Of a DNA stretch of 64,000 bases, positions 50,716 to 59,435 are shown in pieces (position 1 is the stretch's first letter; every line of letters starts with the position of its first letter). The notes beneath the pieces are model-generated. The model did no database searches. It had not been told where the DNA came from and worked only from the letters and a program-made list of their open reading frames with translations. The stretch lies in assembly GCA_902495705.1 (NCBI GenBank), contig CABUXT010000006.1, forward strand, positions 15,883-79,882, in the 5' to 3' direction. This DNA comes from an uncultured cyanobacterium (lineage in GTDB: Bacteria > Cyanobacteriota > Vampirovibrionia > Gastranaerophilales > Gastranaerophilaceae). Both the position numbers and the translations under genes were made by a program.

Positions 50716-51978
50716 TTAAATATCAATTGTCAAAACTATTGAATTATCATCCATTACGGTTTCAGATTCAAGTCGCATATTTTCACTATCCAAGCGTTCT
50801 TTTATCTTGTTATAAGTCATCTCTTGGATATTTAGCCCATACTCATCATTCAAGTCATTAATCACACTTTCACATTCGCTTTTATTAGAAACCTGCGTAA
50901 TATCAAGAGTGTAACCGTTTGAACCGTCTTTTTTGTAATAAACCATTTCCATACCGAACAATTTACAAGAAACTTCATCACCGTTTTCAGAAATTTCTTC
51001 TGCACCGTGTTCGTACAAAGTATTAAGCAATGTACCCTTGTCGGTATAATTGGTAGTATAAGTATAAACCGTTGTCGAAATATCGTTGATTAAGCGCAAA
51101 TCACGACCTGCTGCGATATTCAATTTTCTAAAAATAATCTCAGCCTCTTTTGTAATTGCGCTATTATTGCTCCCAGAAAATTCTGCCGTATAAAATCCGT
51201 TTTTCAAAACCCAATTAAGGGTTGCATCACTGTTTTTTAAAGGAGTTTGACAATCAGCCTCATAGAATAGATAATTTGATTTTCTAAGCAATGTTCTGAG
51301 TTCTTCCGGCTTGATATTTGTTTGGATTTTCAAATTTGTCAATCCGTAAGTAACATTTACCCCTTCGGTCTTGCCACTCACTCCAATATTCATAATAGTG
51401 ACTTTTTGCTCAACTTCAAGGGTATAACTTGCATCATATTCAGACTTAAAATATCTTACACTTTGCCCATTCAAATTTGCGACAACACCGTTATCTGCAG
51501 TTGTAAAAATTTGAGTTGCCCCTTCTTGTTTTAATGCTGAATAAATTTCGCTAGGCTTTGTATAACTCGTATCATATTGATAATAAAAATACTCTTGCGA
51601 ATCAATCAAGCGCACATTTCGCCCTATAATTGAATCTAAAGTTGCAAATAAACTTTCACCTTCATTTTGCAAACCTTCTGCACCGATGTTTCCGACCAAA
51701 GTAGCATAAACATATTTGCCACGAGTTTTCCACTGAACCCTCAACCCTGAATCGAAATAATAAGTATCAGCGCTGACTTGAGTGCAGTTTACTTGTTCCA
51801 TCGCAGGTTTCAACTCTTGAAACTCAATATTTGTTAATACTTTTATCAACTTTAAGTTTTTTGTTGCTACAGATTTATTTATCGCAGTATCATCTGCTGC
51901 ACGTCTTATGGTTTCATTTTTAGCTTTTTCCGGCGCTATCAAAAAAGCCATCGGATAAGCCATCAGTGTAATTGACAT
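50716..51978 (-). CDS. DUF1257 (Ycf35-like) protein with internal duplication
   Basis: A 420-aa protein ending in the DUF1257/Ycf35 C-terminal pattern 'YGLNIQEMTYNKIKERLDSENMRLESETVMDDNSIVLTI'. Upstream there are two copies of a roughly 150-residue unit. Matched landmarks: 'TNIEFQELKPAMEQVN' with 'TNIKPEELRTLLRKSN', 'IGRNVRLIDSQEYFYYQYDTSYTK' with 'AGRDLRLINDISTTVYTYTTNYTD', 'GQSVRYFKSEYDASYTLEVEQ' with 'GMEMVYYKKDGSNGYTLDITQ'. Cyanobacterial Ycf35 is about 120 aa, so this is an expanded form. Cotranscribed with the Ycf46-like ATPase and DUF2997; function unknown. Confidence 0.75.
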   Translation of the reverse strand: MSITLMAYPMAFLIAPEKAKNETIRRAADDTAINKSVATKNLKLIKVLTNIEFQELKPAMEQVNCTQVSADTYYFDSGLRVQWKTRGKYVYATLVGNIGAEGLQNEGESLFATLDSIIGRNVRLIDSQEYFYYQYDTSYTKPSEIYSALKQEGATQIFTTADNGVVANLNGQSVRYFKSEYDASYTLEVEQKVTIMNIGVSGKTEGVNVTYGLTNLKIQTNIKPEELRTLLRKSNYLFYEADCQTPLKNSDATLNWVLKNGFYTAEFSGSNNSAITKEAEIIFRKLNIAAGRDLRLINDISTTVYTYTTNYTDKGTLLNTLYEHGAEEISENGDEVSCKLFGMEMVYYKKDGSNGYTLDITQVSNKSECESVINDLNDEYGLNIQEMTYNKIKERLDSENMRLESETVMDDNSIVLTIDI

Positions 51979-51998
51979 TCTATTAACAAATCCTTTCT

Positions 51999-53621
51999 TT
52001 AGACATCCAAAGCTCTGCCACCGCGAGAGTTATTTATATCGCTGTTTTCATCTGTATCAGTGCCATATTCTGCCATATCATCTTTTTTAGTAGCAGCAAC
52101 AGCTCTGATATTTGCCCATTGTCGAAGAGACAAAATTTGCTCTTTTTGAGTGACAGAAAGCGGTACGACATTTTTTATTGTATTTTCTAAGTCTGAAAAT
52201 TCCAACGGACGTTTATTGAAAAACGCCTCATATAAAGCTGTAATAACAACTTGTTCAATTTCAGCACCTACAAAACCTTCGGTTAAATCCGCAAGTTTTT
52301 CGTACAATTCATCATTTACGGTCAATTTGCTTGCGACTTCTTTGTCTTTCAATCTTTTTGCCAAGTGAAGTTTAAAAATTTCCTTACGTTCACGATGTGT
52401 CGGCAAATCTACAAAGAAAATTTCATCAAAACGCCCCTTACGCAACAATTCAGCAGGAAGTCCGCTGATATTGTTCGCTGTAGCGATTACAAAAACCGGC
52501 GCGGTCTTTTCTTGCATCCAAGTCAAGAATGTACCAAAAATTCTTGAAGATGTTCCGCTATCACCATTTGAATTGATACCACTCAAACTCTTTTCGATTT
52601 CGTCAACCCAAAGAATGGATGGAGCAACGGCTTCTGCGGTTTTAATAGCTTTTCGCATATTTTCTTCAGAACTTCCGACAATTCCTGAAAAGATTTTACC
52701 AAAATCCAATTTCAAAAGCGGTAATTGCCAAGCTGCACTCATTGCTTTTGCTGTCAAACTCTTACCACAACCGGGAACCCCTGTAATCAAAACACCTTTT
52801 GGTGCAGGAAGACAGTATTTTTTCGCAGCCTCTGACCAAGAATTATTTCTTTTGTTTAGCCAGTTTTTAAGATTTTCAAGTCCGCCGACATCAGAAACCT
52901 TAATATCGGTATTAATAAATTCCAAAATACCGGTCTTTTTAATAACCTGCATTTTTTCACTCAAAATCACTGCCAAATCTTTACCATCAATTCGTCCATC
53001 GTTTACCATAGCAAGAGCAAACGCGTTTTCTGCCTCTTGTAAAGTCAGCCCTAATGCAGCCTTACAAAGTTTTTCTTTTCCTTCGTCGTCCAAATCAGAT
53101 GTATCAATTTGATTATTTTGAGAAATCATTTTATCTAATTTTGCCTTGATTTCATCCAGCGTTGGCAAAGGCATATCCAAAATCGTGATTTCCTTTTGCA
53201 TAGATTCTGGGATAAGTAGTTCTGATGCAATAAAAATCACATTTTTTCTGAATTTGCTTGTTTTTAATTCAGGAATAAGGTCTCTCAATTTACGCACTAC
53301 ATTATAATCAACCTGCCTGCCTTTCACACCAAAATAGACGTGAAAATCACACATTACAAAAACGGCATTTTTATTACATTCTTTGATGAAATCAAGTGCT
53401 TTATCAGGACTGTTTGTCCCTTCAATCTTTTGACCGTTTAAAATAAAACCGTTTGTCTGAGTCCAAGTGTAGACATCACGAGTAACTCTTATCAACTTTT
53501 CTGATTTCGCAATTCTTTTGATTAAAGCCAACGCACGTTCTTCTTCCCACGTAGTGATATACAAATAAGGGAAACGTGCCCTAAATAACCTTGACAATTG
53601 CATTATAACTTTATTATCCAT
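51999..53621 (-). CDS. ycf46: Ycf46-like AAA+ ATPase
   Basis: A 540-aa protein with the Ycf46 layout. The N-terminal RecA-like inactive domain has 'LSRLFRARFPYLYITTWEEERAL', 'VFVMCDFHVYF' and 'IFIASELLIPESMQKEITILDMPLP'. The AAA+ domain has Walker A 'GVPGCGKSLTAKAMS' (about 278-292), Walker B 'SILWVDEIEKSLSG', and arginine finger region 'LPAELLRKGRFDEIFFVDLP'. Family members occur in cyanobacteria and red-algal plastids and have been connected with CO2-utilisation regulation in a cyanobacterium. AGAGG precedes the ATG. Its neighbours (DUF1257, DUF2997) match the conserved cyanobacterial set. Confidence 0.9.
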   Translation of the reverse strand: MDNKVIMQLSRLFRARFPYLYITTWEEERALALIKRIAKSEKLIRVTRDVYTWTQTNGFILNGQKIEGTNSPDKALDFIKECNKNAVFVMCDFHVYFGVKGRQVDYNVVRKLRDLIPELKTSKFRKNVIFIASELLIPESMQKEITILDMPLPTLDEIKAKLDKMISQNNQIDTSDLDDEGKEKLCKAALGLTLQEAENAFALAMVNDGRIDGKDLAVILSEKMQVIKKTGILEFINTDIKVSDVGGLENLKNWLNKRNNSWSEAAKKYCLPAPKGVLITGVPGCGKSLTAKAMSAAWQLPLLKLDFGKIFSGIVGSSEENMRKAIKTAEAVAPSILWVDEIEKSLSGINSNGDSGTSSRIFGTFLTWMQEKTAPVFVIATANNISGLPAELLRKGRFDEIFFVDLPTHRERKEIFKLHLAKRLKDKEVASKLTVNDELYEKLADLTEGFVGAEIEQVVITALYEAFFNKRPLEFSDLENTIKNVVPLSVTQKEQILSLRQWANIRAVAATKKDDMAEYGTDTDENSDINNSRGGRALDV

Positions 53622-53641
53622 TGAAAAACCTCTTCTTGAAA

Positions 53642-54253
53642 CTATTTTACTCTATATTTCTCAACTTGTAAACACAAATTTTCGCTTATTTTATTAAAAT
53701 CCCCCATACCATTGAGTTCCAGACATCCATCTTTTGATATTCGTGCCTCGATTTTGTTTTTATATTTTTGCAAAATCTCAGGGGTATAAAAATCTGTTAA
53801 AAAGTGATATCGCTGATTAGATGAACCTACCCAAGGACGAGAAAGGTCAAAATTGTCTTGTTCAAATCCGCCATCAATCAACAAATCAATATTTGAAAGT
53901 AACAAATCCACAAAAACATCGTTTTTTGCTTTCAATTCTTCCAACAAATACCCTGTAAAGCAAACAACTGAAAGCCCTTCACGTTTTACAAGTTTGGCTA
54001 ATTTTGCCAAATTTTTAGCCTGCTCAAACGGTTCTCCGCCTAAAAACGTAACCCCTTCAATATTATCTTTTTGCGCCAAAATCTGTTCAAACAAAGACTC
54101 TACAGAATATTTTTCTCCAACACCAAAAGCCCAAGTATCTTTTGCCCAACAGCCTTTACAGTGTTTCTTACAACCTTGAACCCAAATGCAAAATCTGTTT
54201 TCAGGACCTTCTACAGCAGTATTTGGAATTATTTTATAAACATCCAACAACAT
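53642..54253 (-). CDS. Radical-SAM activating protein (NrdG/4Fe-4S single-cluster type)
   Basis: A 203-aa protein: 'RFCIWVQGCKKHCKGCWAKDTW' holds the CxxxCxxC cluster motif (about residues 29-36), then 'GVTFLGGEPFEQAKNLAKLAKLV' (GGE motif) and 'DLLIDGGFEQDNFDLSRPWVGSSNQRYHFL', the pattern of anaerobic ribonucleotide reductase activating proteins. No nrdD is in view; instead it leads into the Ycf46 gene 20 nt downstream and is coupled to the HhH gene upstream (TAATG overlap). Its role may therefore be in this cluster rather than in ribonucleotide reduction; that is inference from context. Confidence 0.88.
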   Translation of the reverse strand: MLLDVYKIIPNTAVEGPENRFCIWVQGCKKHCKGCWAKDTWAFGVGEKYSVESLFEQILAQKDNIEGVTFLGGEPFEQAKNLAKLAKLVKREGLSVVCFTGYLLEELKAKNDVFVDLLLSNIDLLIDGGFEQDNFDLSRPWVGSSNQRYHFLTDFYTPEILQKYKNKIEARISKDGCLELNGMGDFNKISENLCLQVEKYRVK

Positions 54254-55188
54254 TAAAAATCAACTATCCTGCCTTCTGAATAATCATCGTCTTCATTTGG
54301 CTTTTGAGCCTCACCGAAAACTACCATCGGTTTGATTTTTTCAACAAAGTGTTCTTTCACATTCACTACTTTTATAAAATTCTCAAAATTTTTGAATAAA
54401 CCGTTTGCATCACGATATTCAATAATTTTCTTTGCCATAACAATATTTATCCCTGGAAGGATAGCAAGTTCACTGGCTGTAACGTTATTTACATCAATTT
54501 TCTTTGATGAATTTGCCATAATAGCATCTAATTCGTGAAACTCAGGAGCCTCTTCTTCGCGTTCGGTAACAGGTTTTTGCTCTTGTATGTTACTCATATC
54601 AACAAACGCTGCACCTGCGGCATTTGGATTTTCTGTACCTTTTGAATATGGGTCAGCCTGAATATTATTCATATCTACAAATTTCGGACCTGAATTTGAG
54701 GTATCAATATTAATACTCTTTTTAACAGGAGTCGGAATTTTTGATTCAAGAGTGATAATATCAATCTTTGTATCGTAACTGTAAAAAGATGCCAATGAAT
54801 CTAATGTTATAAAACTGTCAAAAACTCGACATACTCTGTTCCATGCTTTATTTATATTTACATTACCCTTTTTTAGGGTGAACATACGTTTTGCGCGCCT
54901 TTTGTCAGGCTCATTATCCATAACAATAATTTTTTCATCAGGAGCATACATAACCGTACAGTGGTCATTTTTGATAGTATTTTGATTAACTACAAAAGTT
55001 TTTGGAACAATCTTTATACTGAATTTAAACACCTGATTTTGATAAATTGTAAAAAGAATGGCAATAGGTACCATTGCAACTAAAAATACTGCAAGCGCGA
55101 AATTTGCAATTGAACTGAAACCTATAACGCACATTGCAACATAAAAAACAAATAGTGTTAATATTCCTTGGATAATACGATATTTCAT
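54253..55188 (-). CDS. Membrane protein with C-terminal ComEA-like helix-hairpin-helix
   Basis: A 311-aa protein: two membrane helices at the N-terminus (about residues 7-27 and 30-50), a soluble domain, a linker with a repeated 'FVDMNNIQADP'/'FVDMSNIQEQK' motif, and a C-terminal HhH pair 'NNVTASELAILPGINIVMAKKIIEYRDANGLFKNFENFIKV' (about 238-278) as in ComEA/T2SK DNA-binding proteins. Its stop overlaps the start of the activase. It heads the five-gene minus-strand cluster. Whether it binds DNA, or uses the HhH for protein contacts as in pseudopilin-like systems, is open. Confidence 0.78.
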   Translation of the reverse strand: MKYRIIQGILTLFVFYVAMCVIGFSSIANFALAVFLVAMVPIAILFTIYQNQVFKFSIKIVPKTFVVNQNTIKNDHCTVMYAPDEKIIVMDNEPDKRRAKRMFTLKKGNVNINKAWNRVCRVFDSFITLDSLASFYSYDTKIDIITLESKIPTPVKKSINIDTSNSGPKFVDMNNIQADPYSKGTENPNAAGAAFVDMSNIQEQKPVTEREEEAPEFHELDAIMANSSKKIDVNNVTASELAILPGINIVMAKKIIEYRDANGLFKNFENFIKVVNVKEHFVEKIKPMVVFGEAQKPNEDDDYSEGRIVDF

Positions 55189-55244
55189 ACACTAATACAA
55201 TACCACACTCAAAAAATTTCAAATGATATATATAGATGATTTTA

Positions 55245-55253
55245 TGATAAAAT
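55245..55253 (+). promoter_or_regulatory. Extended -10, leaderless start of aroA
   Basis: TGATAAAAT ends 6 nt before the ATG at 55260; no Shine-Dalgarno. Confidence 0.5.
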
Positions 55254-55259
55254 CTAGCT

Positions 55260-56540
55260 ATGAAACTAAAGGTAAATAACTCAAATAACACGTTAAAAGG
55301 CACTATTGAAATCCCTGCCGACAAATCGATTTCTCATCGCGCAATTATTTTTTCTTCCCTTGCAAAAGGGAAATCTGTTATAAAAAATTTTTCTGACGGA
55401 CAAGACCCCCACTCAACATTGAAAGTTTTTCAAAATCTAGGGGTCGAAATAACCAAACACGAAGGAATTATTACTGTTAATTCAACAGGAAAATTATCAG
55501 CACCAACTCAAAATTTGGATTGCGGAAACTCAGGGACTACAATGAGACTGGTTTCAGGGGTACTTGCAGGTCAGAATTTCAATTCAACTTTAATTGGCGA
55601 TACGAGTCTATCTAAAAGACCGATGAAACGCGTTATTGAGCCTTTATCACTTATGGGAGCAAAAATCGACTCTTGCGACTTTAAAGCTCCGCTAAAAATT
55701 TCAGGAAGGGATTTACACGCTATTTCCTATAGCTCAAAAATTGCCTCTGCACAAGTTAAATCTTGTATTCTTCTTGCAGGATTAAACGTAGAAAACGGTG
55801 TCACTACAGTAACCGAACCTTTTGTATCTCGCAATCATACAGAAATTATGTTAAAAGCAATGGGCGCAAAAATTTCAACAAACAAAACAACCGTTTCTAT
55901 CGAAAAATCAGAACTTTCACCTATTGAAATGGAAATCCCCGGGGATATTTCATCTGCTGCGTACTTTATTGTCGCGGCTTTAATTACTCCAAATTCTGAT
56001 ATAATCCTCAAAAACGTAGGGTTAAACGACACGCGCACAGGGATTATTGATGTTGTTAAACAAATGGGCGCTGATATTGAAATTTTAGAAGAAAGAACTA
56101 TTTGCGGCGAAAAAGTCGGAGATTTGCGAGTGAGATACTCTGAAAACTTAAAGGCTTGCAATATTTCAGGTGAAATAATTCCTCGCTTGATTGATGAAAT
56201 CCCTGTTATCGCAGTATTAGCAACTCAAGCAGAAGGGCAAACTAGGATTTCTGACGCTCAAGACTTGCGCAACAAAGAATCTGACAGAATTTCAGCACTT
56301 GTCAATGAATTAAAAAAACTTGGTGCAAGAATAGAAGAAACACCAGATGGAATGATTATAGAAGGCAAATCGTCACTTTTGGGGGATTGCGAAGTCGAGA
56401 CATACCACGACCACAGACTTGCAATGAGCTTATATGTAGCAGGTTTGGTTTGTCAAAAAGAAATTTTGATAAACGAATTTGAGTGGGTGGATATTTCTTT
56501 TCCGACTTTCCTAAGTTTATTTGAAGGCTTAAAGAAATAA
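55260..56540 (+). CDS. aroA: 3-phosphoshikimate 1-carboxyvinyltransferase (EPSP synthase)
   Basis: 426 aa. Signatures: 'IPADKSISHRAIIFSSLAKG' (Lys and Ser binding PEP/S3P, residues 19-38), 'LDCGNSGTTMRLVSGVLAG', 'TLIGDTSLSKRPMKRVIEPL', 'DISSAAYFIVAAL', 'LRNKESDRISALVNELKKLG' and 'YHDHRLAMSLYVAGL'. It makes EPSP in the shikimate pathway to aromatic amino acids. Normal length and complete active site. Monocistronic or with rnhB downstream, which however has its own -10. Confidence 0.97.
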   Translation: MKLKVNNSNNTLKGTIEIPADKSISHRAIIFSSLAKGKSVIKNFSDGQDPHSTLKVFQNLGVEITKHEGIITVNSTGKLSAPTQNLDCGNSGTTMRLVSGVLAGQNFNSTLIGDTSLSKRPMKRVIEPLSLMGAKIDSCDFKAPLKISGRDLHAISYSSKIASAQVKSCILLAGLNVENGVTTVTEPFVSRNHTEIMLKAMGAKISTNKTTVSIEKSELSPIEMEIPGDISSAAYFIVAALITPNSDIILKNVGLNDTRTGIIDVVKQMGADIEILEERTICGEKVGDLRVRYSENLKACNISGEIIPRLIDEIPVIAVLATQAEGQTRISDAQDLRNKESDRISALVNELKKLGARIEETPDGMIIEGKSSLLGDCEVETYHDHRLAMSLYVAGLVCQKEILINEFEWVDISFPTFLSLFEGLKK

Positions 56541-56552
56541 CCATTATCTTTA

Positions 56553-56561
56553 TGCTACAAT
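56553..56561 (+). promoter_or_regulatory. Extended -10, leaderless start of rnhB
   Basis: TGCTACAAT ends 6 nt before the ATG at 56568; no Shine-Dalgarno. Confidence 0.5.
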
Positions 56562-56567
56562 CGACCT

Positions 56568-57206
56568 ATGAACACATTATTTGAGTTTGACAAATCAAAC
56601 GGTATTGTTATCGGAACAGACGAAGCCGGCAGAGGACCTGCAGCAGGCGGAGTTTTTGCAGCTTGTGTTTATTTTCCTGAAGTTAGCGAAAATTTAATCA
56701 AAGATTTGGCAAAACTCAATGACTCGAAAAAACTTTCTGCAAAAGCCAGAGAATCAATATATGATGTAATTTTGAACAATTCTGTTCATTCAATTATTGA
56801 TATTGAAGTAGATGAAATTGAAAAAATAAACATATTGAATGCCTCACTAAAAGGGATGAAACTTGCGTGCGAAGAAGTTATCCAAAAAGCACAGTTAGAA
56901 AAATTTATCACACTTGTTGATGGAAATAAATTAATAAAGAATTACACATATCCACAAAAATTTATAATAAAAGGGGATGGAAAATCTGCATCTATCGCAG
57001 CGGCAAGCATTTTGGCAAAAGTGACAAGAGACAGATATATGGCAAAACTTGCCGAAGAATTTCCACAATACGGTTGGAACAGAAATGCAGGATATTTGAC
57101 TGCCGAACACCTAAAAGCCATTGATACCTATGGGTTATCTAAATATCACAGACCTTCATTTTTGCGAAAACATTTTGAAAAACAAAAGCAATTAACCCTG
57201 TTTTAG
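56568..57206 (+). CDS. rnhB: Ribonuclease HII
   Basis: A 212-aa RNase HII with the DEAGRGP active-site start ('IGTDEAGRGPAAGGVFAACV', Asp/Glu residues 18-19), 'LNDSKKLSAKARES', 'LVDGNKLI' (Asp), 'IIKGDGKSASIAAASILAKVTRDRYM' and the C-terminal 'GYLTAEHLKAIDTYGLSKYHRPSF'. It removes ribonucleotides and RNA-DNA hybrids. The usual 'GPLAGPV' reads 'GPAAGGV', a conservative variation. Start ATG supported by the -10 position. Confidence 0.96.
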   Translation: MNTLFEFDKSNGIVIGTDEAGRGPAAGGVFAACVYFPEVSENLIKDLAKLNDSKKLSAKARESIYDVILNNSVHSIIDIEVDEIEKINILNASLKGMKLACEEVIQKAQLEKFITLVDGNKLIKNYTYPQKFIIKGDGKSASIAAASILAKVTRDRYMAKLAEEFPQYGWNRNAGYLTAEHLKAIDTYGLSKYHRPSFLRKHFEKQKQLTLF

Positions 57207-57330
57207 CTTTGTAGCTTCGTTTTTGATTAGAATATTAAAATTTGTAAACAAACCTTTCAAATTTCTAAAGTTTGTCGAAACTCTTGCCGATAACATATCT
57301 GTAATCAGAAGTCTAATGGAGTAGAAAACA

Positions 57331-57486
57331 ATGTTAAAGAAGATAACAACACCATCATCAAACAGATGCGACAGTGTTGAACTAATATTAAGAGGAGCAA
57401 AGAAACGTCGCGTATTGGCGTATGGTAATGCGAATATGATTAATTCTGACGCAGGTATCAAGGCAAACCTATCCGCTGTAAAATAG
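57331..57486 (+). CDS. Small basic protein (51 aa)
   Basis: An ORF of 51 codons with GGAG 9 nt before its ATG and an intrinsic terminator 46 nt after its stop. The product is basic (Lys/Arg-rich, including 'RGAKKRRVLAYGNAN'), with one cysteine and no signal peptide. No family recognised. A longer minus-strand ORF overlaps it but lacks signals and runs into rnhB. Between rnhB and this gene (57207-57330) I see nothing else. Confidence 0.45.
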   Translation: MLKKITTPSSNRCDSVELILRGAKKRRVLAYGNANMINSDAGIKANLSAVK

Positions 57487-57531
57487 CAAGATACAAGATT
57501 TAAAACGCTAAAGAAAAGAGAGTTAATTTAT

Positions 57532-57563
57532 AAAAGCCGAAGCTAATGCTCCGGCATTTTTAT
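57532..57563 (+). terminator. Rho-independent terminator
   Basis: GCCGAAGC-TAAT-GCTCCGGC (one A-C mismatch) preceded by AAAA and followed by ATTTTTATT. It ends the transcript of the 51-aa ORF or rnhB. Confidence 0.75.
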
Positions 57564-57585
57564 TGATTTATCAAAATATTTAACA

Positions 57586-58329
57586 CTAAAATCTACTGAT
57601 GATTTTTAAATATTCTTTTTGTGATTCTAAAACAATCTCCGAAATAAAGTTTATAAAATCTGTGTTGTTACCTTTATTCGTTTTTTGTATTGCTGAAATG
57701 TAATCAGCCCTCACAACAGGCGGAATTACGACAATATTATATCCACTTTGCAATAACGCTAAATTCATTAATAATCTTGCGACTCTGCCGTTACCATCTG
57801 AGAATGGATGAATATTTACAAAAATTATATGCACCATTGCTGCATATTCAACAGGATGTAATTTTTCTTTTAATTTTGGCAACTGCAAAATGAACTCATG
57901 CATTTTTTTATCAAGTTCATCCGGTTTTGGCAACTCTACATCCGAGCCGGTTATTATGACCTGCGAAGTTCTGTATTTACCAGCCTTTTCACTGTCTATT
58001 TTTTCATAAAACAATTTATGTAATAGCTTAATATCATCTTCTGTAAATGTTTTGTTTTTTGACAGTTCAATTATCTCATCAAAAGCTTTTGCATGTCCTA
58101 CTGTTTCATAATGGTCTTTGAGAGGTTTTCCACCGATTGTAATGCCATCTTCCAACACAACTTTTGTTTCTACTAGGCTAAGAGTATTGCCTTCAAGCGC
58201 ATTTGAGGCATAAGTTAAACCTATTTTGTAATACTCTTTTACTTGTGCCAATGCCTCATTTGACAAGGGTCTTAAAGCATTAATCTTTGCCTTGTATTCA
58301 TCATTTTGAGCAAAACAGTTCCGATACAT
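57586..58329 (-). CDS. Fic-family protein (class II, N-terminal inhibitory motif)
   Basis: 247 aa. The Fic core 'VNIHPFSDGNGRVARLLMNLAL' (about residues 167-188) matches HPFx(D/E)GNGRxxR completely. The N-terminal helix carries 'SNALEGN' (about 39-45), the (S/T)xxxE(G/N) autoinhibitory motif in which Glu blocks ATP. Such enzymes AMPylate (or otherwise modify) target proteins. GAGG precedes the ATG. No antitoxin gene is next to it, consistent with the inhibitory helix being built in. It lies just outside the inferred island. Confidence 0.9.
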   Translation of the reverse strand: MYRNCFAQNDEYKAKINALRPLSNEALAQVKEYYKIGLTYASNALEGNTLSLVETKVVLEDGITIGGKPLKDHYETVGHAKAFDEIIELSKNKTFTEDDIKLLHKLFYEKIDSEKAGKYRTSQVIITGSDVELPKPDELDKKMHEFILQLPKLKEKLHPVEYAAMVHIIFVNIHPFSDGNGRVARLLMNLALLQSGYNIVVIPPVVRADYISAIQKTNKGNNTDFINFISEIVLESQKEYLKIISRF

Positions 58330-58433
58330 TTTTACCTCTTTTACTTATTATAACACAAATACAAGTATAATTGATTTATCAAAAACCGACAGTTTACCAA
58401 AAGAGTCACTACACAAAAAAGAACAATCTAAAT

Positions 58434-59015
58434 TTATTTTTTTATCAACGCCAAGACTTTTTTTATTCCGCTTTCAATAAAATTGAAAACATAATACATC
58501 AAGAAGGCAAATAAAGTGAAACCTATTACAAAAACAAAGAAAACATCTCCGCTCTGAGCTTCCATATAAAATCCTAAGCTAGGATTTTTCTTAAAATTAT
58601 TAAATTCCTCAATTTCAGAACTTAAAATTTCCTCTATATCTTTTTTAGACTCACTTACGTCATGCTCATATCCTTCATAATAATATATAAAAGGTTTAAT
58701 TAACTTATTATTTGAATCTAATATTTGCGGATTTACAGTATAAGTATATTTTCGAGAACTAAGCCCTTTATTTCCAAAACGAAAAGATAGATTTCCCGTA
58801 AGATAACTTTGAGGTGACACTTTGAACTGATTTTTAAAAGTTAAACAATGAAAATATTGATGTTCAACCGTACATTTAAAATCACTACCGCAAGATAATT
58901 GTTCGGAATTTGGATGAAAGTAAATATAACCCAAGACAAACAATATTAATACTAAATAAATAATCTTTTTTCCAAACTTACCCAAAAACGTAAACAAGTT
59001 TTTCTCAAAATCCAT
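58434..59015 (-). CDS. Hypothetical two-pass membrane protein
   Basis: A 193-aa protein with a membrane helix at about residues 16-34 and another at about 156-180, and a loop domain between them containing three cysteines ('LSCGSDFKCTVEHQYFHCLTF') and Tyr-rich strands. The tail is basic. No family recognised. A GGTTAAGT ribosome-like site precedes the ATG. It is the last gene before the tRNA-Arg fragment, so it is the chromosomal neighbour of the inferred integration site. Confidence 0.65.
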   Translation of the reverse strand: MDFEKNLFTFLGKFGKKIIYLVLILFVLGYIYFHPNSEQLSCGSDFKCTVEHQYFHCLTFKNQFKVSPQSYLTGNLSFRFGNKGLSSRKYTYTVNPQILDSNNKLIKPFIYYYEGYEHDVSESKKDIEEILSSEIEEFNNFKKNPSLGFYMEAQSGDVFFVFVIGFTLFAFLMYYVFNFIESGIKKVLALIKK

Positions 59016-59058
59016 ACTTAACCTTTAAAACAAAAAACGAAACCATATTTAGCAAAAA

Positions 59059-59100
59059 TACACCCGGCGCGATTCGAACGCGCGACCCTCTGCTTAGAAG
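59059..59100 (-). pseudogene. 3' fragment of tRNA-Arg (TCT): probable attachment site
   Basis: On the minus strand CTTCTAA (anticodon loop, TCT) is followed by GCAGA, GGGTC, the T arm GCGCG-TTCGAAT-CGCGC, the acceptor strand CGGGTGT and discriminator A. The 5' half is absent: the bases before the loop (TTTTAACTA) do not pair with GCAGA. A 42-nt tRNA 3' remnant broken at the anticodon loop is typical of an att site left by tyrosine-recombinase integration. Confidence 0.8.
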
Positions 59101-59435
59101 TAGTTAAAAGCCTATTTGGCAATAGTTTTCAGACTTTATCATAATTTGTCAGAAGTTATTATTTTTATTACATTCTGACTTGTTTCTTCTCTCAGCTTTT
59201 ACCCCCTTTTGTCAATCTTTATCAGGTTTTTTGTAAGAAGTTTGTAGTAATAATGTGGTAAAAGCTAAAAATTCTACAAGCCCACCTACCCTATAGGGGG
59301 AAGATTAAAATTTTACGTGTTGTCAAGAGTTAGAAATACTTCCTACGAATTTTGAAAAATCAAATTATGTAAAAATAGTTTATATGGATTAGACTTATGT
59401 TCTATTTTTATGATAAATTTTAATTAGAGGTTTTG
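59101..59435. other. Gene-free island edge with short inverted repeats
   Basis: No convincing ORF. It holds GTCAGAA (59148-59154) facing TTCTGAC (59173-59179), a CCCTATAGGG palindrome (59289-59298) and AT-rich DNA before the DUF5131 gene. Next to the tRNA remnant these could be integrase or excisionase arm sites; that is speculative. Confidence 0.4.

Noticed and set aside
52471..53112. 213-codon plus-strand ORF
   Set aside because: Antisense shadow of the Ycf46-like ATPase; low-complexity Ser/Phe/Ala composition typical of shadows.
53642..54253. Assigning the radical-SAM protein firmly as nrdG
   Set aside because: Motifs fit, but no nrdD is present and the operon context points elsewhere, so no symbol is given.
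57192..57461. 89-codon minus-strand ORF between rnhB and the small ORF
   Set aside because: Overlaps the rnhB end and the better-supported 51-aa plus-strand ORF; no ribosome site.
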